A stretch of DNA of 64,000 nt from Aquila chrysaetos chrysaetos (lineage: Eukaryota > Chordata > Aves > Accipitriformes > Accipitridae), in contig NC_044005.1 in assembly GCF_900496995.4 (NCBI RefSeq), forward strand, positions 33,393,363 through 33,457,362, in the 5' to 3' direction. The position numbers were made by a program, and so were the translations under genes. Under the pieces are notes generated by a model. The model had not been told where the DNA came from, did not search any database, and saw nothing but the letters and a program-made list of their open reading frames with translations. Positions 1-11,953 of this stretch are shown one piece after another. Numbering within the stretch: the first letter of the stretch is position 1; each line of letters starts with the position of its first letter.

Positions 1-261
1 GACGAGGGCCAAACGTATCTTATGAAATGCAACTATTTATAGACTTGTTTTGCTATAGGGAGGCTGGTGAACACGCTGAATAAGAATTACCTCAGTTCTG
101 CAGCTTTCTATGTCTTTTTAATGCATTCTGTTTCAGGGTCACTTTCAATCAATATTTCATTTACTTACTGAGATTGAATGGGCGCTCTGAGACACAGTGT
201 GCTGTTTATCATACAGATTGGACACCTCATTCCAGACCCGAGATCTTTCCCGCAACGCTGG

Positions 262-366
262 GAGCTGTCCTTTCAGCACCACCCAATTGCCGCTTGAAGT
301 TGCATTGCCGTTTTTTTCTTTTTCACCAGGAGCTTTTCTTTCAGCACCACAACATTGCACTTAGAC
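262..366 (+). repeat. Imperfect direct duplication of a ~36-nt unit
   Basis: Two related segments start at 262 and 330, offset by 68 nt. Both begin GAGCT, share the block TTTCAGCACCAC and continue with a similar ATTGC-containing stretch. This looks like a small local duplication that has since diverged. No coding role is evident. Confidence 0.5.
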
Positions 367-758
367 TTTTTAAACGGCTGCGTTCCTCTTTGCTCTGAAG
401 ACCAATTTCGTCCGCACTTCCAGTTCTTGCTATTACCTGTAGGACTTTCAATCCTATTTCACCCTCGCCACCCTTCCCCCAAGCAGTTTTAAGGTATCTA
501 TTTCTGTGGAAGTCATTTTTCTCATTGAATGATCAGAAACAAAGATAAATTCTAACCTTTAACGGCTCATTCCGACTCATTGCTTACAGTAGATCTAAGC
601 TCTTTTTTCTGCTTATTCGACTCCTTCCAGCTTCCCATCACATCTGTAACAAACTTTTAAAATGATATTGCCACACCACCATGCACAAGCCTACCTGCAC
701 AGTAGAGATAGATTATTCCATCACATTCAGATGGTTAACAGAGGTTAGCACGTCCTGT

Positions 759-786
759 ATTTATATATATATATATATATTTATAT
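759..786. repeat. (TA)n microsatellite
   Basis: A nearly uninterrupted alternating TA tract of about 20 nt lies at 761-780, with short imperfect TTATAT extensions on both sides. It is a simple-sequence repeat. Confidence 0.9.
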
Positions 787-3700
787 CGCTTTCTAAGAAA
801 GTGCATATTAATGTTTACTTTAAAGAATGTGTAAATGGTGCTATCAAGAAATCTGATCAATTTTATCCCAGTCTTTTTGTGTACCACTTCGAATGTATGA
901 GATTTATTTTTCTATTGGAAAAAAAAAAAAAAATAAACAGTCTGAAAGCATTACAATTGGTAGATTTTAGTAATTTTACAGTGAATTGAATCCCTATGTC
1001 ATAGTATCATTAAAAAATTTAATGATGGGTCATGCAAATTACCACACACTTATTGATAATATTCACGCATTTCTCTCTGGACACTCTTCAGTCCATCTGC
1101 TGACTCCTCAATGTCTATTTCACTTGAGACGAGATGTCTACATACACCAAACTTTCAATGTTTTCAGGTGGATATGGAAAAAAAGGGTTGATTGAGTACT
1201 GCTGTTTACCACAGATTCGCAAACTGAGACTGGTTTATTCTACAAGTGATAGAGATTCAGATGGTATCTCTTAAATGCAAGGCAAACACGGCTTAGCATG
1301 TCACTATCTGGTGCAATGCAGTCCCTGTACATATAATATGCTGCATCTTTACTAAAAACGCTTGAAAAATCTTTCGTGAACAAGAGAACAATAGACTCTC
1401 TTACAGTTATATAAATATGTTGCTTCTATAAGTTTGCTGCTTTGTTTTTTCCTTAAACATTTAGTAGTATATAACTGTTACCTGCAATTATTTCTTGATG
1501 CCTTTTGTTCAAAGGGTAAGTACTGTGCTGCTTCAACTGGTTCTTAGCAGACAATTTTACACACAGCACATTCTGCTTGTAACTGTACTGATATCTTTTT
1601 CTTTTAAAATTGTACTTAAATATTGTAGGCTAATTCATTTAGAATTTATTATTGTTTTAAAAGTACAACATTTTTTCTATGCAGATTAATACAATAACCT
1701 CTATATCATATAAGCAGAAAGATACGCAGAAAGGTTTACATTACATATAAACAAACATGCCCCTATTTGTAAATGAAACTTTCTCTTTTGTGATTAAATT
1801 AAAAAGCAGTATAATTTCAGGTTTATAATGCAAATATTGTTTAAACTGAAAGCATTCAGTATTTTACTTACAATATTTTTTTAGGGATAATTTAAAATGT
1901 GTAGCTTTAAAGAATAAAGTTTTACAGAATTATAGCGGGTGAGCAGCTGTTTCCACATTGTTAGGGCACAGAAGTTAGAGTTCCGATTGCTACGTTAATC
2001 AGAAAGAATTGAGACTATGAAATCCATTTCATTTAATCTCATTATTGAATAAACAGCTCTGTAGTGATGCCTATTTGTACTTGTTTCTCTAATAAAAATG
2101 CAACTGTAGCTCTCAACACAAATTAGTTTTAATTATTTAAATGATATGAATTTGTCAAACATAAATAATCTAACACCTGTTTTGCCTTTTCATTTTATGA
2201 AAAAAATGTTTCGTGAAAACTAATAGAGGATGGTAGTGGGGAATAACAAAGGTAGGTCTATGTATTTATTACAATTCTATTAATTCAAAAAAATGCACGT
2301 GTGAGTTGATTACTATCTAGCAGGATGAAGAAGCAGTCCATTTCATTGCTATGCAAGGACACAACAGAAAACAGCAAAACAGAAGGATGTCTCGCATACA
2401 TTGGGTCAATGCAACTCACTTGTCCTATGCTCATCTTTGAGAATTGGTGACAGCGATTTACAGTAGAGCTATTCATCTTCTGAATACAATGATAACATTA
2501 CAAAGCAATGAGTGATGTAGCTTTTGAGATGTTTAATCAAGGCACCAAAAGCTGCCATGACAGTCACCAATATATGTGAAACAAACCTTCTCAGGCAAAT
2601 GAAAAGACAAATACAATTTTTCCTGCTTTGTATTTGTTTTAGTAACTTCATTTCAGAAGGTCTGCCTGACCATATATGAAGAGTACCCTAAGTGTCAGAA
2701 GGGTATAATGTGGTATAAAAACCAATTGGTAGCTAACTCTGAAAATGGAGATGTTTGGTTTCTCCACAGAATAGTATAATTATGTTTGTTGTTTCTGTTT
2801 TATGCTACATTTCGTTTTAAAAGATTTGCTATTTCAAATTCTGGATATCTTAACACACTGCCCTGAATTCATTTATCATTGGGTTGAGGTGGGAAATTAA
2901 ACATGTAATCCAGTTGTGGTTGGTGGTGGTGGCCTCATATGGCACTTCAAGCAGTGATAATTTGTATGACTTTCTGTGTATTAAACCATACTTTAATATT
3001 GATTCTGTTTGTGGTGTATTAACTGTTATCCTTTCTTGGTAAAGGAAATGTGCTAAGCAGATAGTTACTGTTCTAAATCAACAAGACAATTTTAGAGTCA
3101 CACGAAGCTGTTGAAACCTACCACTCAGTAGTTTGTCTGCCAGATTAATGATCTTTATTGTCCCTTCTGGAGGTGTGTCTCTTCCTTCGTGCAAAATATT
3201 TCCAGCAGGCAGGCTTATCCTGAGGACTTGTGATACTCCAAGGATATGATTATGTGACCATCACAGTTAATATTGTGCCCTGCTTATCAATAACATAGCC
3301 CAGGGTTTGAGAGCTGTCTTTTTTTTTTTTTAAATGCAAATTACAGAAAATGTTTTCTAAAGCATTTTATTATATTTCAGAGTACATTTTCTCTCAAAAT
3401 GCTCCTATGATTATTTTGTATTAGATGTACTTCCCTCTCAGTGCAGTTAATTTAAAAGGCCTATACTCCATTTTTTGCGTATTGGCCTCTTTTTTTAGAC
3501 CCTTCATTTGCAACATTTAACTATTGTTAAATAATTAGTAAATATGCTACAGGAAAGTACTGGGGGACTACTGAATTTGTTTTGATGTCATTGGAATTCA
3601 ACTAAAAGTCAGTAGTTAGAATAAAATCATATTTCTACTGTTCCAAAGAACTACAGTATGCGACTACTCAAGAAAAATCTGGATTTGATTTAGTTCTTGT

Positions 3701-6700
3701 TATTTTTATAATAATTTTAGTTAAATTTATAACTTGAAACTATATAAACTGCAATGTCATTAAAAAAAAAAAAAAAAGCATATGCAGGAAAGCAGGATGT
3801 TTTCAAAACTCCCACTATAAACTGGAGGACACCTTCCTGTTGTAGTACTTTTGATGTTGAAGAAAGGGCTAGTAACTGTCTTTAAGCCTCCAGAACTGTT
3901 TCATTGTTGATCTGATTACAGCTTTGGGAAGAAAAAATCTTTTTAGAGAAAAATTTCTTTTGCATTTATGTATTAGACTGGAACTTCGGTCTTCATTTTT
4001 AATGAGCTGGTCTAAAAACATAAAGCTATTTTATAACCTTGTTAGCTAGCTTGTAATCTAGATTCATAAATTAATATAAGTAAAATGATAGTGTTATCTT
4101 TGCTGATGTTGCATTCAATGCTGCAATGTATCTCAAGAAGCCTTCGTGTTGCTAAAGATACTATGACAATTAAGCAAGTGTATTAGGATAATCAGGTTTA
4201 ATATTAGTATCTTGGAAACAATATAAAGTTGTATCTCAGTTTTTTAAAAATATTTCCCTAAATAAGTGGAGTTCATTGTTACTTAATCTGAGCTGTTAGT
4301 AAGAGGGGGGGAAATAAGCGCTAATATTTTTAAACTAATGTATTGATACAAAGTAAGCATCACTCTAAAATCAATTGCTTGCTTTCTCTTCTAAAAGCTT
4401 ACTTGGAAATGTATCACATTCCAGACTTTTTTGAAGCCCAGTGAAATTTTTAATAGTCTTAGCTGGCATTAGCTATTCCTGGCACAATGTATTATTCCTC
4501 TTTCAGCACCTAGAGGATGTAGCACACATCATTGAAACATTTTAATTTCTACTGTGCATGCTAATTTTAAATTCAGATTGGAGCTTTGAGTATTATTTAG
4601 CTTGAAAATGGAAAGTGTAAGAAAAAAAAAAGGACTTATTTGAGAGCTTCTATTTACATGACAGTTGATGGAAACATCAGTGATATTGTTTGCTAGCCTC
4701 CGTGTCTGTTTATATGAATGTTTTAATTGTACACATATCTGTAAGCCAGTATAGCTAGAAGTACTAAATAATTTGCATCCAATTTGTATAAATTGATCCA
4801 ATTTGCAATTTTCCTTCATTTGAGCTAAAATAGTCAGTGTCCTGATATCTTCTCTTCAAATTTAATATAACCACACAGGAACATCTAAACATGAGCAGTT
4901 GCAGACTGTGAGATGTGGAGGATAAGAATGAAGAAGCAGTAACAGTGTAATTTCATAAAAGCCACAAGACTGCAAAAGTATGTCATACAGATAGGTTTAC
5001 AAAAAAAAACCATTTTACCTTTGATTATAATTCTTCAAAGAACAAGTGTATTTTCACTGAATTCTTATTCATACCCTGTCAGTAAGCTCAAACCTCAGAG
5101 AAATTTATTCTGTTTAAAAAAAAAAAGGTTTTTTGAGGTGTCTTGTTACAATTCATTTCCCCTCTGCAATACAATTATTTTTTTTTATTTTTTCCCCAAT
5201 CAATGGACATCACTAGCTGTACAGTGAAAAGAAGGGGAAATTTTGAAAAGAAGGATGTTCCTAATCAGACTGCGTTACTTACTGGGATCCAATCTGATTG
5301 CATGTGACTAATGCATTAATTTTTATCATTATTGTAGGTCATCAAGACAAGCAATGGAGTGTCATCACTGAGAATAATTTTAAGTCAGAAATTGGATTAT
5401 TTTTGCTCCCAGCATCAGCGGGACTAGTAGGGTTCATGGCTTCCATGGTTCAGTTGTCTGCTCTTTTGCTATAAGTGTTTGACTACATTATGTTCAAGCA
5501 GAACTCCTGATGAAAAACATTAATTCCAATTTTAACTGAACATGCATATTTATATAAATATAAAAAAATAAATCTTTAATTCATGTGTTTAAACAAAGCA
5601 AAATTGGGTATACAAAAGGACTCCACAGTGAATCAGGAGTCCAAATTTGCCTGCATATAGGCAGGTATATCACTTCTATCTGCATGTCAGTCAATAATAT
5701 TATTCACAGGCTAACTATAAAGTTCACACAAGCTTGTTGTGGTTTGGTGGAGAATCTCAGTTTTGAAGGAGCTAAACTACTCTGTAGCAGTGACCAAAAT
5801 TACTGAAGAAATCTGTAACAGTTGAAGTGATTGATTCCAACCTAGATGATTGACGCTATAAATATAAAAGCTAACAGAAATATTTATGGTGGTCTTCTTT
5901 TTGCAGACTGAAGACTTTTTCTTAGAGGGAAAAAAGGTATTGCGGAAAAATTGTCCAGGGGAGCTAAGGGTCTTTAAAGTGCCCAGCTTTGACTTAATTG
6001 AGCTTCCAGTGAAATCAATGGATATTTTTGCTCCAGTGAAAGCACTGGCAAGAAAACAATGACTTCTAGCAACAGTGAGGTTTTATTTTGTTAAATTGAA
6101 CTGGTATGGTTGAAGTTGCAGTCTACGTTCATCAATACTTAAAATGGGGGGTATTAATTTAGAATACACACTTTGGAATTATTCACTGTGTCAACCAATC
6201 CTCTTCAAATTCAACATTAATAGATGGGCATTCCTCACTAGGGTTAACCTTAGATAGAGACACGAAGGAAAAGACGTCAAGAGAGTTTACTTTGTTTATA
6301 TAGGAGAGCATGCTCCAGAAAATAAACATCTTCCAGAATCAAAACCTACTGAAATAAATTAATAATATGATTACTAGTCTTTTTATTAAAAGCAATTAAA
6401 AAATAGTTGCCATTTCAGTTTAGATGTATATATCCTAAATACTGTCCATATAAAAATCACTGAGCAAAACCTGATGATTTTTCTTCTCTAAAACTCCACT
6501 TCCAACTCTTCCAAAGATAGTTATTAAGTTGTCAACAGCAACAAAGGCCATTTGCAGTCATGTTTTTAATATGTATTCTCCTATTAAGCAGTTTTCCTGT
6601 ACTACATTTCATATTTTATTCCTTCAAAATAAAGAAAAATTAATGAGTGTGCCCTAAGAATGCTTCTATAAATATTGTTAAAGCATTGAATGCATACAGC

Positions 6701-9259
6701 ATATGTAGTCCTAATGTTGCATTGTTCTGGAATGACATCATCCCTATTTTTCTTGCCTTTAATGTGAGATAAACTTATTGATGTAATTTGTGTTTTCCAC
6801 TTTCAACATCTATAACAGAAAAGAAAGAAGTTAATATAACAAAGGTGAGTTTGCAAGGTTGCATCATTTTTAAGAATGTTGTGTAGGATATGAAATTACC
6901 TGGTTGGCTAATATTTACTTTATTATTTTAAGAAATACAGCTGTGTGTGTCTTCAAACTGCCCATCCATTTCTGCCCATTCTCAAAATATATTTGCTTAA
7001 TATCAAAGTGGATATAAAAGGAAACAGAAAGTAAAGAAAAAAATCAAGTAAAGTAAGACCAGTTTTGCTAGATTTTGATAGACAGGGTTATCTATCTTGT
7101 CTGACAGACAGTACAAGCACACTTAGCCCAGTAGAATACCACGCAGGTTTGCGAGCTTAGAGCAGGCAAAAAAACCAGGTAGCAGTTGTTTCCAGTGTGT
7201 GTGTATATATATATACATGTTTATGGTTTTAGCAGAGAGCACTTCCCTGGACTCCACATCATTATATCAAAGCCAGATGTTCCCCCCCCGGCCCTGCCCC
7301 CCACCAAATATTTCAAACTTAATGAATGGTAATTTTGACACAGCTTTGTTTTATCAGATTTTTTCTGTCCAGTTCACTTGAAATAATTATGCACTTTCTA
7401 CAGAGGTATTCAGAAAACTGGAACTGACTTACGGTAAGTTAACATCTCCCATATCCTACCTCAAGAGACGCAGCAAAGAGATCATTTTGGCTACACATAA
7501 TCTGGTCTTTGTATAGAACTATATTATAAGACCAATTGTAAATCATTTTAATTTCAGTGTTTCTGAACATAATTGAATAATACTTAAATTGTAAGGTGCA
7601 CTACTACCTGAAAGCTCTGATTTTAAAAAAGTTGCAACATGTCGTAGTTGCCGATTTTTACAAATGATCTTGACTACTAAGTCACTCGGAGCAGTATATT
7701 GCAGTGTCATAGCCTTTGTGCTATCTAGGGTAGGGACAGGCAAAGTCAAGCAAGTTAACTTAAACCCATTGTGTTTGAGGATTCATTCTATCTGCAGAAA
7801 AAAAAATACTCATGTAGCTGGCACTGATTTTGGTGGAACTAGAGACTAACTTCTAGGAGATGAGTCCAGCAATTTATTCCTCCTTGGAGTCTTCTTCATT
7901 CATCATTTTCTCCATGTAGATACAGCATCAGACAAGTTTCATCAGCACAAAGCCAGACGTGAGGCTGTGGTTACACAGTGTAGGGCATATCTTTTTTGAA
8001 AGTATATTTTACAAGACTTGAAACCAATGCCCACTTGGACGTATGTGTCTAAGCAAGCATGGATTTTTGCCAGCTTCACAGATTTTATGGTTAAAAAGCA
8101 GCAGTCTACGTGTCTACATGCAACACGTGCCTCTCCCTCTCCTCTCTCAGTCTTCCAAGGAGTACACAATGTATTCCACCTAGGCTTCGACCTGCAAGGC
8201 CATCTCCAGTTACAAGATTTTTATGTCTAAACAGATTTATCTAGTGCCATTTTTTTTTTTTTTTTTCAGTATGATAAAATACATAACTGGAAATCCTTTC
8301 ATACTGAGAGATCATATTTTTTTCAGGCATGATTTGTCTTGAACCTTGCTTTCTTTGAACTTCAAAGGAAGGCGCTGCCAGTGGTTTCTGCATAAAGTCT
8401 TGCTTGACCTACAGTATACACATTTTAGAAATGTGAATTCTTTAGGTAAAGGACAATTCCATAGACAGCCATAATGTGTGAGCCAAGTACCTAGGCTCGA
8501 TTTTTTTCATTGTACCACATATGTCCATAATTAGTAGGTCATCTCTTCTCCCTTAACATTTTCTGGAAGAAATCTCAGCTTTGCTAAAAGTCAGTGATAA
8601 AATTTCTGTGAAGCCACGATCTTAACTATGAGCACATGACCTTCTACTGGGTTTTGTTCTTGTTTTTTAATTATTCCAGACATCTAAATAGAAATTGGAA
8701 AATCCTGACATGACACTGTTTCATGCAACCCATATTCTGTAAGGTTATATATCTGATATGATGGCAAGGGATAGTATTGCTTATTATCATCTGGCTTTTT
8801 CTACTCCTTCCTTTTGTGTGCACTCATGCTATGCAGGACAGGCTTACAGGGAAGTCTACGCAGGCTGTCACATCCCCTTTCCTTGCTCTATCTGTACAGT
8901 CCACGTGCTTTGTTACAAATAATTGCAGCCACAAGAAGGTGTAAGTCAACTATTATTACGTTGCTAATACAATGTTAGAGAATACCATCATAGTTACATA
9001 GCAGCTTTTCACTTTAAAGGAGTGTTTGCAGCAATGAAGCTATCGGTAACTACCCTCTTTGAAAATGGTGTGGCTTAGGAGAAAAAAAATTTCTGGAGGT
9101 AAGATCTGAAGAAAATGAAGAATCTCTGTGTATAAGTCCCTTCTCGAAGAATATGAAACTGTTCTCACTGTTCAAGCCAATGATTTGGGCTTTTTATCAT
9201 GTAATGTTATTATTTCATAGATTCTAATGAAATTAGCATTAATGGATTGAAAGACTTAC

Positions 9260-9355
9260 CTTGATAAGTTATTCTGTGTAAAAAAGCTATTTCTGTGTTT
9301 GCACCAGTATTGTAAGTCTCAACAAACACTGTTCTCCTTACATAAGTCAGTTCTA
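9260..9355 (-). other. Exon-like open segment (speculative)
   Basis: Read on the minus strand, a pyrimidine-rich stretch ending CCTCAG is followed by 96 nt and then a strong donor (CAAG followed by GTAAGT). Only one of the three frames is open, giving 31 whole codons; the peptide includes VETYNTGANTEIAFLHRITY. The length is a multiple of three and the implied phase is the same at both ends, so the segment could be included or skipped without shifting frame. I do not recognise the peptide. The flanking plus-strand sequence also resembles an old interspersed repeat, so a chance open frame is a serious alternative. No partner exon in a matching phase was found nearby. Confidence 0.15.
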
Positions 9356-10494
9356 CTGAGGTTAAAAAGGCCTCTGTGTGGGCATCAGCATAATTTGGCC
9401 CTACATAGGGAAAACATTATAAAGTTGGGGCTGTTATCACTATGAGTATTGGTTTTGCAGAGGTGCCCGTATTGTGTAATGTGCTCTGCACACAGATAAG
9501 GCATTGTAGTTTGGAACTTGTCTGAGGTGAGTGGAGTTTGCCATTCAATGAGACCTTTTAGAGATCAAAGGACAAAGGCATGTGTAAAAGACATATGGAA
9601 GAAAATGTCACTTGAGTGCCACACTATTCCTTCTAGGCCATATTCCATAATCAATTTGAGTAAGTTAATAGATGTAGATACAGTTCAACCTGGCAGAGAT
9701 GATAATCTTAATTAGGAAAAATGGTCACACTACAGGGAAATAGGCTGCAACTGGAGGTGCGCTTGGAAGAAAGATCTGATGTTTTCAGTTGTGGAAATTG
9801 TTTCTAGCTCCTGCTTGTAAGGCTCATTTATTAAACCCCCAAATATTCCGACGTTTTGTTTTGTACGAGTAGCCTTACAAAGGCAATACTCTGACGCCTT
9901 GTACAGGAAATACTGTTATTCCTGCCTGTATGCTTCCCCATGCAGAAGACAAGTATAGAACCCAACCCTTATACCCGCCCCTCAGGCTTGGGTATATGAT
10001 ATGTCTCTATCAAGTATAAGTGTATTAAGTGTCTATATCAAGTGTATCTAACTTAAAATGAGGTATATCCCTTGTATTAAGGCACCATCAGATAGTTTTG
10101 TATGACCGTCTATCACTGTTGTTTGGAGATATCTCATTAAATTTCTTTCTGTTCATCATTAGTACTAAAGCTACTCATTTTTGCATTTTCACTATGGAGC
10201 AGTAGAAATAATTCTTTGATAACATGGTAATTCTCACTTTTGTCATCAGGACCATTGTATTCTTTCCTACTCACCATATTTTTACAATAGATCTATGCAA
10301 CTGTAATATTACAAAGTTTTAATGATTATATGCTCAAGAGTTTCTGAATAAATGTCACTGGTGTGATATAACACCATCAAAAAGTGTTGTAAAAAAGAGC
10401 TCCCAGTTTTGCGCACCTCCAGTAAGGCTACAGACTGAAAATTACTTTGATTGGCATTTATGTAATTCTGCATTCTACTTTGGAGCACATGAAT

Positions 10495-10555
10495 CACCAC
10501 TACCACTGGTGGTGGTGAAATATAGTGAAGTGGTGAAGTATGAGCACTTCACCAC
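10495..10555. repeat. Two adjacent inverted repeats (hairpins)
   Basis: The first hairpin, 10495-10517, has 11-nt arms (CACCACTACCA and TGGTGGTGGTG) with one mismatch and a 1-nt spacer. The second, 10530-10555, has perfect 10-nt arms (GTGGTGAAGT and ACTTCACCAC) around a 6-nt loop. Both are built from the same GTGGTG/CACCAC theme. The function is unknown. Confidence 0.7.
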
Positions 10556-10914
10556 GTCAGATGGATTCATAGTCATGTTGCGTAAATTCCCCTTGTACTC
10601 CTTTCCACCAAAGAAAAAAAAAAAAAATCTACTCCCAAGTTGGTCCCACCCAGAACTGCTAGGGAGGCAGTTAGAACATTTCCATTGCTTACCTAGCCTC
10701 CAGAAAGTCATATACCAGGTAGGAGAAGTCATCATTACAGATGCAGAGAAATCAAGGAGCAAGTGCAAAAGCAGAGTAAAAAACCCTATGGTTTGCTGTA
10801 CTCCTAGCAGTAAGCTGAGAGGATGGTAATACACATAATGGCATTGATGCTGTCTAAGTAATGGGTAAAACCCAGCTGTTTATATTTCTAGCAGAATTAT
10901 ATGAAATCAATTGA

Positions 10915-10980
10915 AAAAAAAAAACAAAACAAAAAACCAAACAAACAAAAAGGAAGCAAAATCACATTAATTTTGCTTCC
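10915..10980. repeat. A/C-rich low-complexity run followed by a perfect hairpin
   Basis: An A-rich run with interspersed C occupies about 10915-10951. It is followed by a perfect inverted repeat: GGAAGCAAAAT at 10952-10962 and ATTTTGCTTCC at 10970-10980, separated by a 7-nt loop. This could be the remnant end of a small non-autonomous element or a chance palindrome. No matching partner terminus or target duplication is apparent. Confidence 0.6.
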
Positions 10981-11799
10981 AACCATCATTTCCAAAATGC
11001 ATTAAGAACTTTTGAACTATAACACAATCATAAAATTTTAAGTGCTTGATAGAATACTCATTTCTTGGAAGAGAGGTATGAAGCATACTGGAGTGCAGTA
11101 ATGTGAAAAAATAAGTTGTTTTATCTTAAAAGAATTGAGTCAGTATTCACTTCCATTTTACATTCAGTAATATTGCATGTAATGTGGCACAGTTGCCAAG
11201 GTGAAGATCTTCTTCCCTGGACCTTTTAGGCTGCTGAATTTTTATCAGTCATATAGACGGGGTTCTATTCAATAACTGCCTTTGAAGATTTTGCTTTAGT
11301 AGGCTAACAGGAAGCTTGCATTTCAGAACATGGAATGGACATTTCTGTTTCTTTTCTTTGTTTGTGCCTGGACCTTAGGAATTACCAAGTGTATATACGC
11401 TTGAACCCTGCAGTTAAGTTGGTAGTTGCCTGCTCTGTCTTTCACTACTTTCATTACTTTAGGTTATGTTATATTAAGTTAAAATAAATTATAAACATTC
11501 AAATTCATGAAGACTTTGAGGGACATAAATATATGAAGAAGTATGTTAAAAGGCTGAATAAACTACATTATCTTTAATGTGGGGTTTTTTTTTTTTTTTT
11601 TCTTCTTTCTGAATCCTGAAGGTAGAAAATGACCCAATCTTTTGAGGTCTTTTGGACTTGGCACCAACTCTTTTAATGACAGAACAAATCAAGTGTTTTC
11701 TCAGGCTGTATACAAAATATGATATATGCAGGATATACAGTTGTTAAATCAAACTTAGCCATAGGGCACCAAAGGTCAAATAAGTCATGGAGCCCACCT

Positions 11800-11931
11800 A
11801 TACCTTTCTCCCACAGCTAGTGTGATAACAGAGGCAAGGTTTGGAATAGGCTGTCACAAAAGAGCTTAGACGAGCTGAAGAATGGGACATTGCATGTGGT
11901 TTGGGCTAGATGCAATGAGTCTAAGAATCCT
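11800..11931 (+). mobile_element. Possible degenerate CR1 3' tail
   Basis: The sequence contains TTTGGAATAGGCTGTC, AGACGAGCTGAAGAA and GTTTGGGCTAGATG in that order. These resemble the worn 3' region of older CR1 subfamilies, in which a GGAATAGGTTGC-like stretch is followed by a GGGCTAGATG-like stretch near the 3' end. The usual terminal octamer repeat is missing and the segment runs straight into an oligo(A) run. Identity rests on motif memory over a short span, so this is tentative. An unrelated sequence with an A-rich tail is the alternative. Confidence 0.3.
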
Positions 11932-11953
11932 AAAAAAAAAAAAAAAAAAAAAA
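11932..11953 (+). repeat. Oligo(A) tract, 22 nt
   Basis: This is an uninterrupted run of 22 A residues. No canonical AATAAA signal lies in the 30 nt upstream, so it does not look like the tail of a processed gene copy. Confidence 0.9.

Larger units (their letters stand above)
1..11799. other. AT-rich non-genic DNA, no gene recognised
   Basis: No open frame here resembles a known protein, and the short frames present are of chance length for AT-rich DNA. Visible contents are homopolymer runs (for example A16 at 3762-3777, T17 at 8250-8266 and T17 at 11585-11601), a TA repeat, two small hairpin groups near 10.5 and 10.95 kb, and a few exon-like segments listed separately. The stretch around 9300-9420 has the look of a very old interspersed repeat, but I could not assign it. 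Intron or intergenic DNA is the simplest reading. Confidence 0.7.

Noticed and set aside
10475..10834. Overlapping 106- and 119-codon frames on opposite strands
   Set aside because: The minus frame includes a poly-Phe run from oligo(T). There is no recognisable domain, and overlapping both-strand openness suggests composition.
11800..11953. Processed gene copy ending in the A22 run
   Set aside because: No AATAAA and no coding similarity; the CR1-like wording is a better explanation of the preceding sequence.
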